Shown: positions 33,421 to 45,719 of the stretch, piece by piece
How positions within the stretch are numbered: the first letter of the stretch is position 1
How the letters are laid out: every line of letters begins with the position of its first letter
Assembly: GCA_963693085.1 (NCBI GenBank)
Contig: OY856409.1
Span: 1,337,800,915 to 1,337,864,914 of the forward strand
DNA length: 64,000 bases
Reading direction: 5' to 3'
Source: Alisma plantago-aquatica
Taxonomy: Eukaryota; Streptophyta; Magnoliopsida; Alismatales; Alismataceae
Program-made: the position numbers and the translations under genes
Notes under the pieces: generated by a model
What the model was told of the DNA's origin: nothing
The model's database searches: none
What the model saw: only the letters and a program-made list of their open reading frames with translations

Positions 33421-36207
33421 TGGTGTTGAGGTCGTATGCCCTCATTCGATCTTGAGGTCGTATACCCTCATTCGATCTTGAGGTCGAATGCCCTCATACG
33501 GTTTGAGGTCGTATGCCCTCATTCGATCTTGAGGTCGTATACCCTCATTCGATCTTGAGGTCGAATGCCCTCATACGGTTTGAGATCGAATGCCCTCATA
33601 CGGTTTGAGATCGAATGCCCTCATACGGTTTGAGGTCGAATGACCTTATACGGTTTGAGATCGAATGACCTTATACGGTCTTGAGGTCGAATGACCTTAT
33701 ACGGTCTTGAGGTCGAATGACCTTATACGGTCTTGAGGTCGAATGACCTTATACGGTCTTGAGGTCGAATGACCTTATACGGTCTTGAGGTCGAATGCCC
33801 TCAAAAGCTCAAGATCGTATGGACCTCCAAGGTGGTTCAAAGGGTAAACTCGATTAGGGTTTCCTATGTTGAAGCCTTCAATTGGTCTCAAGCTTGCTAA
33901 CCACTTACCAATTGAGACAATTAGGGTTAGCCTTAACCAATTGGTCACTCAATTGACCCTCAATTGATATCCAATCAGGGTTGGAGTTGGTTCAATTAAG
34001 GTCTATAAACGTTCAACCATCAACACTCAACAATGTGAATCAAATCGAAGTTGAACCCATCAATTGACCTCCAATTGGGCTCAAACTAGGCACAAACGGT
34101 CTTGGGATCGTTTGGATATACTCCAAACGGTCTTGAGACCGTTTGCCCAAGAATTCATCAAAATCTAGATTGATTTGATAGGGGTTGAACCTTAATTAAG
34201 TCACAAATCAGCAATTTGATTATTTCAATAACCCATTGTAATTGTGCCCTCAATTGATCAAATTACCTTAACCCTAGACCCCCAAACGGTCTTGGGTTGT
34301 CACCAAACGGTCTTGAGACCGTTTGGATGAGTTCCAAACGGTCTTGAGACCGTTTGCCCATCCATCCTTTGGACTCTACTGAAAATTCATCAAGTTTTGA
34401 TTTATTGAGTTGATCATTACATCAATACTTAATTGCAATGTAATTTGGTATCTTTGTACCTTCAATTGGTCAACTATACTTGACCCCAGACCTCCATACG
34501 GTCTTGGGTGATCCCCAAACGGTCTTGAGACCGTTTGGGCTAATCAACCCAAAATCTCAAATTAGCTCATTGTGATTTCAGCACTGATTTCAATTAGGGT
34601 TTGCCCTAGTAATCAACCTTCAACTCTTAACTCGTTTGGAATTAGTCCATCAAATTTGGTGAGTCATTAATTGACATCATTATGAACAGTAATCTCATAC
34701 GGTCAACGTTTAGTCAACCATCTTATATGGTCTTGAGACCGTTTTCCCAAAAAGGGCAAATTAAGCAGATTGAAAATCAGAACTAAATTCAATTGAATTT
34801 GCTAATTGTTTTGCCTATATCGCACGATTCCTTTGGAGTTAACCTCTAAAATTTTGTGGGTGATTAACCTACATAATTTTGAACAGGATTCCCATACGGT
34901 CCACGCTTGGTCAATGCGGCCATACGGTCTTGAGACCGTATGCCTTCATACGACCTTGAAACCGTTTGCCCATCAAACGGTTTTGCAAACCGTATGGGCA
35001 ATTGGTTGAGGTCGTATGGTAAAGTGGAAAACTGTGGATAAGCATAGGAAATAACGCCCTCATCTTCCAGCTCAAGAACAGCAACAGTTCCTCACGGATT
35101 TTCTTGCAAGGAAGCAAGGGAAGATAGGGAAAAAGAAGAACTAGCAACTAAAAGCATAGAAAAGATGTATATAACAAAGCATAGGTTTAGAGTTATAAAA
35201 CCCGCCTAAAGCTTGCTCCTTGAGCTCCAAGCCTTTAATGGCGTCCTAGAAGCTCCAAAGGTCGGCCAAGGTGAATCCTCCAAGAAAAGTTGAGAACAGA
35301 TGGCTAGAAAGATAGAGCTAAGTGAGCTAGCCATGAATTTGACCTTGAATTCGAGTTTCATCAAAGAATTTAAGAAAAAGGAAGGATCCAAACCTACCTT
35401 GCACTCCCTTGGTCGTCCTCCTGAGCTCCAGAGCTCTCCTTAGTCGGTTGAGCAAGGGGGAATAGTGAAGGGAATGAAAGAAACATTCCTTTGCTAAGTG
35501 AGGAAAAAGGCTTATATAATTGGGTGGAAATTCAACATAGGCACATAGGCTTTCCTTATTTTCAACTAAGTCCCTCCTTTCTTCTTTGCTCATCCCTTCT
35601 TCTTATTTCTAAGGACAAACTTCTTCTAAGGTCAAGAAATGAAGGCAAGGAAGATCAACCTATTACTAAAGCACACACATAAGAGGCTATAGTACTTACA
35701 CCTTGATTATTAAATCACAAAGGTGTTTTTCATTATGTGATTATTCAATTGAAGTGACTTCTTCATCATTTCTTCTCTAAATGATGACAAGAGTCTTACA
35801 AGATGTTTTAGATGGTGTATTTTACAAGTTGCACCCCTCAAATTGGGTAAATTGCACTTTACTCCAATTTAGGGTTTCAAGCACAGGGATTGCTTCCACA
35901 GCTGCACCTTGGTGCTCAAGCTTGGGAAATCCCTCAAACTTTACCATAATCATTCTTATGATGTCTCGACTTCAGAGGAACATCTCAACATGTGCAAATT
36001 GCAAGTTAACCCTTCTAACTGGGTAAATTGTGCATAGGTCCATGTATTACAAAACAATCAACTCAACATTGTTTAAAAGGGACAGAAAAGGAAAAGTATG
36101 TTCCTCAGGAACTTAATTACATGCAAAAAGATAATCACCAGTATCTTAATTACATAATTAGGAAAAACACCTAGGGTTAACTCATAACCCAGGTCAGGGA
36201 TGTTACA
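33421..36207 (-). repeat. Tekay 5' LTR, truncated
   Basis: It corresponds to about 27173-29893 of the 3' LTR. The other 2.2 kb (equivalent of 24978-27172), the primer site and all of gag are missing. The break is inside the 26-bp array. The array here is longer, because a block of about 77 bp is duplicated at its start. Differences from the other LTR are few: scattered substitutions plus a 15-bp gap near 35230. Confidence 0.92.
33423..33815. repeat. 26-bp tandem array in the 5' LTR
   Basis: About 15 units, of the same type and order as 27165-27488, with one extra three-unit block (GTCGTATGCCCTCATTCGAT... pattern) repeated at the deletion junction end. Confidence 0.88.
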
Positions 36208-37479
36208 ATGACGACCAGAAAATGATAGGTCACACCTCTTTGATTGCAATTGAGGTGACTGAAAGCTTATCCAAACCCCTTACGACCTTTCCCCTAACCG
36301 ATACCGCACTATATATACTCCCAATCCCAAGGTTGATAACCTTTCTTCCCCCATATCTGTGACAACCATGCTTCCCAACGCCCGACTCTCCTCTCATTAA
36401 ACTATTCTCATGGCAAGCTTGCTTTTCCCTTTCCTTCCTATCCTCTAGCCATGAATTATCCTATACAACCATAACCCACTTTATCTTCTCCAGTGACTAG
36501 ACTGAGTTTTCTAGCAAGCTTCAGACTCCTCCGAGCTTCAAAATTCTTCGATGACTAGACTTAGTTATTTATTTTTCCTATTATATATCATGAATCTTGA
36601 TTGGTGGTGAACAATAAACTATTTTTATAAGCCATTCTTGCCTCTTGAAGGTCTGCACTCCTAATACACAATTATTGGATATTCTTAAATATTAAGATAT
36701 CATTGAAATTGATCTAGGAATTTTGACTCCCTTTGATCTTTTCCCTCTTAGAGCTTTGTTTCACTTGAGGTGGGATACATCCTATCACTCTGTACACAGA
36801 TTGTAATGGATTAGTTGTCTCATAGTTGACTGATTAATATATCAATTAGGTTAATATATCAAGTATGCTACTTATTTTTCTTTCATATATGATTGAACAC
36901 ATGACACTTTAACCCTTGAAAGAAATAATATGACAATGATTCATCCCAATATTTAAAATTTCAAATAATCTTGAATATTTTTATATCTTGAGCATGGATA
37001 ACCTTACATAGTTGATAACTACACAAAATTTTGAAATCATCCTCTTGAATGGTAGACTTTGAATTCACTGCTATTGTGATGCTTATTTTCCTAAACTAAG
37101 TCCACGAGATAGTCCCCTCCTAGAATTGATCTTATACATGAATCATACATTGTACCTACTTTCCAAAATAGCTTAATATAAGGATACAATACCATGAAGT
37201 GTTGGCCCCTTCTTCTCTTTTATCCCTATCATGGATTATTTATCCCTCTGGGATACACATGGATAGGTGCTCGATGTAAGATCTAGAAGAGACACACAAA
37301 AGATGTCCTCAGCTAAAGAGTAGATGCATACCATTTATATTTTTAAGTGTAGTTTATATGTATAGGCTTCCGTAACTCTGATTGTAAAGTATGAATGTAC
37401 CCAAACTGATTTATTGGTGTTCATATTTGAATAATGTTGGAAAGGAAAAAAGTTTAGTCTAAAACATTGAGTTTTTGCA

Positions 37480-39461
37480 ACATGGTATTAGAGTTATAAA
37501 CAATCGACACTTGCATAGCTCATGGAATATAGGGATTAATTAGCATGTACAAATAGAATACCTAGAATTTAGGCATATAGTGACAACAAACCCTAGTATC
37601 ATTGGCCCAATTATTTGGGAATACCTAGATTACGAGTAGGAAACCCTAAGAGCCAAGGTGTGAGGTATGTACCTTAATCTAGAATATTTATGAACTAGCT
37701 AGTTCATTTAATAGATTTTGGACTCCTGTAGGAACAAATTTACATGGAGATATTATTGCAGAAGAAGTGCTTAGGAAACATATATGTAGATTTACAATGA
37801 GGCCTTTAGAACATAAAAAAATTGCCACTATAATTATGCAAATGGGTAGACTATCCGAAGAGTTTCTCTTTAGTTTGGTAAACCACAAGTAATTGTAAAA
37901 GAAATAGAATACATAAATATTATAAATCTTAGAATGGTAAGTTTCATGTGTATATAATCACATTTGATAACTTCCATTTGGAACATAAGAGTATATATTA
38001 GAGTGAAGTGATATAAACAATTTACTTCAGATCTATTAATGTACAAACTAGTTGAGAGTAATCCATCACCATATAAGTGGAATGAGCTGAAGTGTCTAAG
38101 GAAGGATGTTTAGTGAAGGTTCTTGCATGATTATTCCCAATACACTTAGGTGGTTGTGGGGTTTCCTCACTGTACATACTGACCTGACTAAAGTAATTTC
38201 TACTACTTATAAAAAAAATTGTAAATCCTAAAAAAAATTCACCAATCCAAATCAATATATAGAAAAGAAAAAATGTAATCTTACTTATAGACTACACCTA
38301 CTCATAAAAGTGTCCATCATAATAACTTGTATAAGATAACCCATAGACACAATCAATTTGAAATATGACAATCTGATAAATAAATAATATACTTTCCTTA
38401 TAAACTAATAATCACATCATGGGAACAACTAACATAACATAGATTAGATGTCACTTTAAATGACTATAACATAAAACTATTAATGTTAAAATGAAGATAA
38501 AAATGACATCTAAAACTCAACCCCAACATGGATTGATAATATGTTGAAGCAGGATAAATTTTATGAAGTCGAGCATATACCTATCAGGCATAATAGAAAT
38601 AACAAGATATAGACTTCTCTTTAAAATATAATCGTGACCCACTAATTTTTTTGATCTAAAAATAAATAATATGAATATTTATGTCAGAAATATTGGGTTG
38701 TATATAAGAAAAAAAAGGAGAGGCAAATACTTTTAATCATGACCTTAATGATACAATTGATATAATCATGTTGTGGCCTAACCCGAAATTTTTATGATAC
38801 TATTTTTAGAACCATAATTTGGACTCTCAATATTTGTACCCAAAATGACTCTATAAGTCTTGTATGGACCAGCCTAAGTGCCCAACTCATGATACACTTT
38901 CATAGTGATATTTAAAATCTACATCGATATATTAACTGAAGTGAGTAGTAAGAGATTCATAGGTAACCGTTAGTAGGATTTATGCTAGTGGAAGGAGAGT
39001 TAGAACTCTATGTTTTAGTGTAGGGTGACATTTGATAGAGCATGAATAATATGATGGAGAATTGTGACTTGGTTCTTGTATTTGATTTTGGGACCATTTT
39101 TAGCTTTTTATTAAACAAATTTTCCATAAAAAGTATTTTCCTATACTATTATATATAAAGAAAAAATAGTTTTATGGAATCTTTTATTGATGATCTTTGG
39201 TCCAATTAACAATTAAGGAGGTATGAAGTTAGTAGAAAAAGGGATGGAGAAAGTCCTGTAGGAGAGCTACATGAATGACGGCATAGAAACCCTTAAGACC
39301 TAGAACTTGATGAAGAAGTGAATGATATTATGATTTAGTCGTCATACCCTTTACACCTCTTTCGGTATCTAGTTGAATCCTTTTAAGGGATCGAGAGTTA
39401 TACATGTCAAACAACAAACAATATTATTTTGGTACAAAATCTCTTTGAAGAGTGGAAGAGT
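37480..39461 (+). mobile_element. Internal region A of the non-autonomous LTR element
   Basis: It opens with an iMet-like primer site TGGTATTAGAG (37483-37493) and ends with a purine tract AGAGTGGAAGAGT just before the next LTR. Near 37500-37870 a decayed coding-like stretch can be read in pieces (FWT, GDIIAEEVLRKHICRFTM, MGRLSEEFLFSLV). It is not a domain I recognise; a gag remnant is one option. The rest is AT-rich and non-coding. Confidence 0.65.
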
Positions 39462-41574
39462 TGTAAAATATTAAAAATTGGTAGTAAATATATTCTTGAG
39501 CAAAATTGCATGAATCCCCTTCTTGAAAATCTTAATTTCCAATTATCAATTAAGTGCCTATTGCATGTAGTGCACAAAATTTATATGCTCTTTTAGACGA
39601 ATAAAATTAAATCAGGACCTAGTTTGGGTTAGCCTAACCCAATTGAGACTCATTGGATCTGGAATCAAATAAAATGTATTTTGAATTACTGATAATGTGC
39701 TTTTAATTATTTATGGTGATTAGTGGAATGAGATTAATTTTAGTGCCAAAGATAAGAATTTTAATATTGATAAAAGTATGAGACACTAATATGAAGACAT
39801 GGTTAAAATTGTAAATCATTTGAGCTTTGTTTGCACTCTATATAAATTATTTAAGAAACAAATATGACGATGTGTAATGGGTTGTAGAGAACCCACGAGC
39901 TTGGTCATATCCCTGACTTGAGCTTTTAGTAGTAGAGAAATGGTGAGAAATTGCTCGACCTTTGCACCACCCTATATCCACCTGAAAGCACTAGAAAATT
40001 CTTCATCCTACTAGCTAACCCAAAAACCCCTCATTAGCACGTGCCCAATCCCCTAACTCCTGATTACAAAGGTGACCGAAAACCAAAAATCTAGAGGTTG
40101 TGCCTTTTTGGTTTCAATTGAGGTGACCGAAATCTTTTCCAACCCCCTTGTGCACCTTTCCCTTGGTCGATACCACACTGTATATACCCCTAACCTCACA
40201 GTTGACAAATTATCGTCCCCTTTAGCCATGATAACCATGCTACCCAGTGCCCGACTCTCCTTTCATCAAACTGTTCTCATTGAAAACTCTATTCCCCCGC
40301 TAGAATCTTTCCTTCCTACTGTCTAGCCATGAATTAGCCTATACAACCATAACCCACTTCATATTCACTAATGACTACCCTACGTTTGTTGGCGAGCCTT
40401 TACTCTTATGAGTAACCCAGTCGCCACCATTATATTCCCCTACCCCTCTCATTAGCCTTGACAACCACGCTCCCCAACGCCTACCTCTCCTTTCATCAAT
40501 TTTTTCTCATGGCAAGCTTGCTTTTCCCTTTCCTGCCTATCCTCTAGCCATGAATTAGCCTATACAACCATAACCCACTTTATCTTCTCTGGTGACTATA
40601 CTAAGTTTTCTAGCAAGCTTCAAACTCCTCTGAGCTTCAAACTCCTTCGATGACTAGACTGAGTTATTTATTTTTCCTATTATATTTCATTAATCTTGAT
40701 TGGTGGTGAACAATAAACTATTTTTATAAGCCATTCTTGTCTCTTGAAGGTCTGCACCCCTAATACATAATTATTGAATATTGTTAAATATTAAGATATC
40801 ACTGAAATTGATCTAGGAGTTTTGACTCCCTTTGGTCCTTGCTTAAAGCTTTGTCTCACTTGAGGTAGGATACGTCCTATCACTTTGTGCACATATTGTA
40901 ATGGATTAGTTGTATCACACTTGACTAATTAACATATCAATAAGGTTAAAATATCAATTAGGCTACTTGTTGTTCTTTCATATATGATTGAACACATGAC
41001 ACTTTAGCCCTTGAAAGAAATGATATGACAATGATTCATTCCAATATTTAAATTTTCAAATAATCTTGAATATTTTTATATCTTGAGCATGGATAACCTT
41101 GCATAGTTGATAACTACACAAAATTTTGAAATCATCCTCTTGAATTGTGGACGTTGAATCCACTACTATTGTGATGCTTATTTTGCTAAACTAAGTCCAA
41201 GAGATAGTCCCCTCCTAGAATTGATCTTATACATGAACCATACCTTGTACCTAGTTTCCAAAATAACTCAATATAAGAATACAATACCATGAAGTGTTGA
41301 CCCCTTCTTCTCTTTTGTCCCTATCATGGATTATTTATCCCTCTGGGATACACATGGATAGGTGCTCGATGTAAGATCTAGAAGAGACACACAAAAGATG
41401 TCCTTCGCTGAAGAGTAGATGCATGCCATGTATATTTTTAAGTGTAGTTTATATGTATAGGCTTCTGTAACTCTGATTGTAAAGTATGAATGTACCCAAA
41501 ATGATTCATTGGTGTTCATATTTGAATAATGTTGGAAAGGAAAAAAGTTTGGTCCAAAACATTGAGTTTTTACA
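39462..41574 (+). repeat. LTR2 of the shared-LTR array
   Basis: 2113 bp, from TGTAAAATATTAAAAATTGG to GAGTTTTTACA. It contains a local duplication of about 200 bp near 40200-40500, where the block with CCATGATAACCATGC and CTCTCCTTTCATCAA is present twice; this is why its middle differs from LTR1. Confidence 0.75.
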
Positions 41575-43553
41575 ACATGGTATTAGACTTATAAACAGTC
41601 GACACTTGCATGTCTCATGGAATTTAGGGATTAATTATCATGTACAAATAGAATACCTAGAATTTAGGCATATAGTGACAACAAACCCTAGTATCATTGG
41701 CCCAAATATATGGGCATACCTAGATTACGAGTAGGAAACCCTAAGAGCCTAGATGTGAGGTATGTACCTTAATCTAGAATATTATGAAATAGCTACTTCA
41801 TATACTAGATTTTGGACTCATGTAGGCACAGATTTACATGGAGATATTATTGAGGAAGAAGTGCTTAGGATACATATATGTAGATTTATAGTGAGGCCCT
41901 TAGAACGTAAAAAAAATTGCCACTATAATTATACAAATAGGTAGACTATCCGAAGAGTTTCTCTTTAGTTTGGTACAACCACAAGTAATTGCAAAAGAAA
42001 TAGAATAAATAAATATCATAAATCTTAGAGTGGTAAGTTTCATGTGCATATAATCACATTTGATAACTTTCATTTGGAACCTTAGAGTATATATTAGAGT
42101 GAGGTGATATAAATAATTTACTTCAGATCTATTAATGTACGAACTAGTTGAGAATAATCCATCACCATGTAAGTGGAATGAGATGAGGTGTCTAAGGAAG
42201 GATGTTTAGTGAAGGTTCTTGCATAATTGTTTCCAATCCACTTAGGTGGTGGTGGGGTTTCCTCACTCTACATACCGACCCAACTAAAGTAATTTCTACT
42301 ACTTGTAAAAAAAATTGAAAATCCTAAAAAAAGTTCACCAATCCAAATAAATATATAACAAAGAAAAAAATGTAATCTTACTTATAGACTACACCTACTC
42401 ATAAAAGTATCCATCACAATAACTTGTATAAGATAACCCATAGACACATACAATTTGAAACATGATGTTCTGATAAATAAATAATATACTTTCCTTATAA
42501 ACATATAATTACAACATGGGAACAACTAACATAACATAGATTAGATGTCACTTTAAATGACTATAACATAAAACTATTAATGTTAAAATGAAGATAAAAA
42601 TGACATATAAAACTCAACCCCAACATGGATTGATAATATGTTGAAGCTGGATAAATATTATGAAGCCGAGCATATACCTATCAGGCTTTATAGAACTAAC
42701 AAGATCTAGACTTCTCTTTAAAATATAATCATGACTCACTGTTTTTTGATCTAAAAATAAATAATATGAATATTTATGTCAACAATATTGGATTGTATAT
42801 ATGAAAAAAAGGAGAGGGATATACTTTTAATCTTGACCTTAATGATACAATTTATCTAATCAAGTTGTGGCCTAGCCCAAAATTTTTATGAAACTATTTT
42901 CAGAACCATAATTTGGACCCTCAATATTTGTACCTAAAATGACTCTAGAAGTCTTGTATAGACCAGTCTAAGTGCCCAACTCATGATACACTTTCCCAGT
43001 GATATTTAAATCTACGTCAATATATTAACTGAAGTGGGTAGTAAGAGATTCATAGGTAACCATTCGTAGGATTTATGCTAGTGGAAGGAGAGTTAGAATT
43101 CTATGTTTTAGTGTAGGGTGACATTTGATAGAGCATGAATAATATAATGGAGAATTGTGACTTGGTTCTTGTATTTGATTTTGGAACCATTTTTAATTTT
43201 TTATAAAACAAAATTTCCATTAAAAGTATTTTCTTATACTACTATATGTAAAGAAAAAAAGTTTTATGGAATCTTTTATCGATGATTTTTGGTCCAAGTC
43301 ACAATTAAGAAGGTATGAAGTCGGTAGAAAAAAGGATGGAGAAAGTCTTGTAGGAGAGCTACATCAATGACTGCATAGAAACCCTTAAGACCTAGAACGT
43401 GATGAAGAAGTGAAGGATATTACGATTTAGTCGTCATACCCTTTACACCTCTTTTGGTATCTAGTTGAATTCTTTTAAGGGATAGAGAGTTATACATGTC
43501 AAACAACAAACAATTTGATTTTGGTACAAAATCTCTTTTAAGAGTGGAAGAGT
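41575..43553 (+). mobile_element. Internal region B of the non-autonomous LTR element
   Basis: A near copy of 37480-39461. The primer-like site is TGGTATTAGAC (41578-41588). The coding-like fragments are slightly longer open frames here: 41486-41734 and 41762-41944 include ILEYRHIVTTNP-like and FWTHVGTDLHGDIIEEEVLR words. The family is unknown. The purine tract AGAGTGGAAGAGT closes it. Confidence 0.65.
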
Positions 43554-44525
43554 TGTAACATATTAAAAATTGATAGCAAATATATTCTTGAGCTAAATTG
43601 CATGACCCCCCCTCTTGAAAATCTTAATTTCCAATTACCAATTAAGTGCTTGTTCATGTAGTGCACAAAATTTATATGCTCTTTTGGACGAATAAAATTA
43701 AATCACGACCTAGTTTGAGTTAGCCTAACCCAATTGAGACTCATTGGATCTGGAATCAAATTAAAATGTAATTTGAATTACTGATATTGTGCTTTTAATT
43801 ATTTATGGAGATTAGTGGAATGAGTGCCAAACATAAGAATTTTAATTTTGATAAAAGTATGAGACTAATGTGAAGACCTGGTTAAAATTGTAAATCATTT
43901 GAGCTTTGCTTGCACTCTATATAAATTATTTAAGAAACAAATATGATAATGCGTAATGGGCTGTAGAGACCCCACATGAGAGCTTGGTCATCTCCCTGAC
44001 TTGAGCTTTCGCTAGTAGAGAAACGGTGAACAGTTGCTCGACCGTTGCACCACCATGTATCCACCTGAAAGCACTAGAAAATTCTTCATCCTACTAGCTA
44101 CCCCAACCCCCCCATTAGCGCGTGCTCAATCCCCTAACTCCTGATTGCAAAGGTGACCGGCAATAGAAGACTAGGAGGAGCATGGCAACTGAAAAGGTAT
44201 AGGTTGTGCCTTTTCGGTTTCAATTGAGGTGACAGAAAAGCAGCGTGCCCAATCCCCCAACTCCTGATTGCAAAGGTGACCGGCAATAGAAGACTAGAAG
44301 GAGCATGGCAACCGAAAAGCTATAGGTTGTGCCTTATCGGTTTCAATTGAGGTGACAGAAAAAGCAGCGTGCCCAATCCCCCAACTCCTGATTGCCTACC
44401 GTCTAGCCATGAATTAGCCTATACAACCATAACCTACTTCATCTTCACTGATGACTACATTGCGTTTGTTGGCGAGCTTTTACTCTTGTGAGCCACCCAG
44501 TCGCCACCATTATATTCCCCCATCC
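43554..44525 (+). repeat. LTR3 of the array, left part only
   Basis: It starts TGTAACATATTAAAAATTG and matches LTR2 until TCGCCACCATTATATTCCCC, then switches to unrelated GC-rich sequence. It contains a 123-124 bp tandem duplication (44121-44243, 44244-44367, plus a 28-bp partial third unit) and a deletion joined directly to CTACCGTCTAGCC. Confidence 0.75.
44121..44395. repeat. 124-bp tandem duplication
   Basis: Units start CGTGCYCAATCCCC and contain GGTGACCGGCAATAGAAG and TTTCAATTGAGGTGACAG. Two full units and a start of a third, with few differences, so it is recent. Confidence 0.9.
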
Positions 44526-45390
44526 AGAGCTTATAGAAGACTGCCCTCATCCCCAACTCCTTGCAGCTTTTCCCGACACTTGTGGAACCACTACGGCTTG
44601 CCTGGCCTCTTCTGATAGGAGGAACTGTGTGGAGGGCAAATCCCTCTCGCCACATGAATCAAAACCGTTGTTGACCTCAACAATGAAGAAAGACCCCTCT
44701 GGCCATCATGCTACCAACCTGAATCTTCAGGACCCGGTCTCCAACTCTCTCTAGCCTCGGGATAACATCTCCCCTGTTTTCAGTCTCTAATGAGCCTTCA
44801 ATGGTCTGCTGCAACTGCCTCCCCATTGCGGTGCTACCTGGGACCATCCCTGGCGTCAGCGAGGGAAAGGGAACCCTGACAGCCACGAGCCAAGGTCTAG
44901 GCGCCTGTTTGGTTTGCAAGTTGCAACCCAGTCCGGATTTCCGGACGTAGTTTTGTGCCAGGTCAGCCTAATCTGGTCGGGATTGGCTTATTTCGACGTA
45001 TGGTTCGTTATTCCGAAACGGCATTGTTTTGATGTTCTGTTATCCCAAAATCCGAACCAATTCGGTCATGGTCTGAGCGCGATTGCAAATCGTAATCCGG
45101 TTTAGCCCCCCACCCCCGCCTCATCGTTTCACCCCCGGACTCCCCTGACTTTACTCCATCTCGCAAAGTAGCTGCTCCTGAGGAAAACGAAAAATGATGC
45201 CTGCTCCCGAGAAACCTGCCACGTTGTCTGCTAGCAGTGAAGCCGCCCGTGCTCTATCCTCTGTCTCATGGAAGAACATGTGCTATGAGGCGGAACAGGA
45301 TGTGAACCCTAGCCTCATCTTTATGTCCTGGTTGTGTGAGCAGCAGCTGCAGCACGGGCGGAACATGTGGTACCAAGGGGAGAATTAAAA
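44526..45390 (-). other. GC-rich island with a long broken minus-strand frame
   Basis: Base composition changes sharply here. On the minus strand, 44455-44919 is one phase open for about 150 codons apart from two TGA codons near 44657-44675. It includes TPGMVPGSTAMGRQLQQTIE, IPRLERVGDRVLKIQVG, ARGVFLHC and FMWREGFALHTVPPIRRG. This looks like real protein sequence rather than a chance frame, but I cannot name the family. A plus-strand frame at 45194-45388 (MPAPEKPATLSASSEAA start, 64 residues) also has no known match. A host gene fragment captured by a transposon is possible. GGCGCCTGTTTGG at 44900 resembles DNA transposon termini. Confidence 0.4.
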
Positions 45391-45719
45391 GGAAAACAGG
45401 TAATACGAGGCGGAGAATTGAAAGACAAGGTGTGTTGTCATCAGTCTAGTCTCGTCTTTTCCCATCCTTTTGACCATACTTGGCCAGGTTATCAAGGAAG
45501 AGGCGAGAGAGAAACCCTATCACCCGGGATCATTATTCTGTTATAAAATAGGGGTTACCTTAGTCGAAGTGCTCCTCCTACAGTTACACATCGCTCTCCA
45601 GGTAATCGCAAACGCGACGACTTCAAATTCATCCTTTGTCGAGCTCTCCTTGCTGCTTAGATAGTTCGTCTTCTCCAACAGTTTTTTTTTTATTTTTCCA
45701 TTCTTTCTCCTGATGTTAG

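Larger units (their letters stand above)
24978..36207 (-). mobile_element. Young Tekay/Del chromovirus, 5' part deleted
   Basis: It is bounded by ATGAC duplications (24973-24977 and 36208-36212). On the minus strand the intended order is 5' LTR (right), gag, protease-RT-RNase H-integrase-chromodomain, polypurine tract, 3' LTR (left). The 3' LTR is complete (24978-29893). The 5' side is only 33421-36207, and pol follows it directly with no primer site and no gag. The shared LTR parts are nearly identical by eye, so insertion was recent. Pol is in one frame with four stops. It inserted into LTR1 of the older array. Confidence 0.92.
24273..37479 (+). repeat. LTR1 of the shared-LTR array, split by a Tekay element
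   Basis: The left part, 24273-24977, starts TGTGACATACTGAAAACTAG and aligns with 39462 onward and 43554 onward. The right part, 36213-37479, ends GAGTTTTTGCA just before a primer-site-like TGGTATTAGAG. The Tekay element lies between. Without it the LTR is about 1.97 kb. The left part looks clearly less similar to LTR2 than the right part does, which suggests recombination or conversion in the array. Confidence 0.7.
36213..44525 (+). repeat. Tandem array with a period of about 4.1 kb (shared-LTR element)
   Basis: Long direct repeats at a constant offset of about 4095 bp, for example the primer-like sites at 37483 and 41578 and the LTR starts at 39462 and 43554. The order is LTR1 end, internal A (37480-39461), LTR2 (39462-41574), internal B (41575-43553), LTR3 (43554 to about 44525). 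One element with LTR-internal-LTR would have two LTRs. Three LTRs sharing two interiors is the product of unequal recombination between LTRs. LTR2 and LTR1 (right part), and interiors A and B, are highly similar by eye. Confidence 0.8.

Noticed and set aside
37480..43553. Endogenous pararetrovirus as the source of the 4.1-kb tandem array
   Set aside because: Tandem copies and an iMet-like site would fit, but each unit has LTR-like ends with a purine tract, is too short, and shows no reverse transcriptase, so a non-autonomous LTR element fits better.
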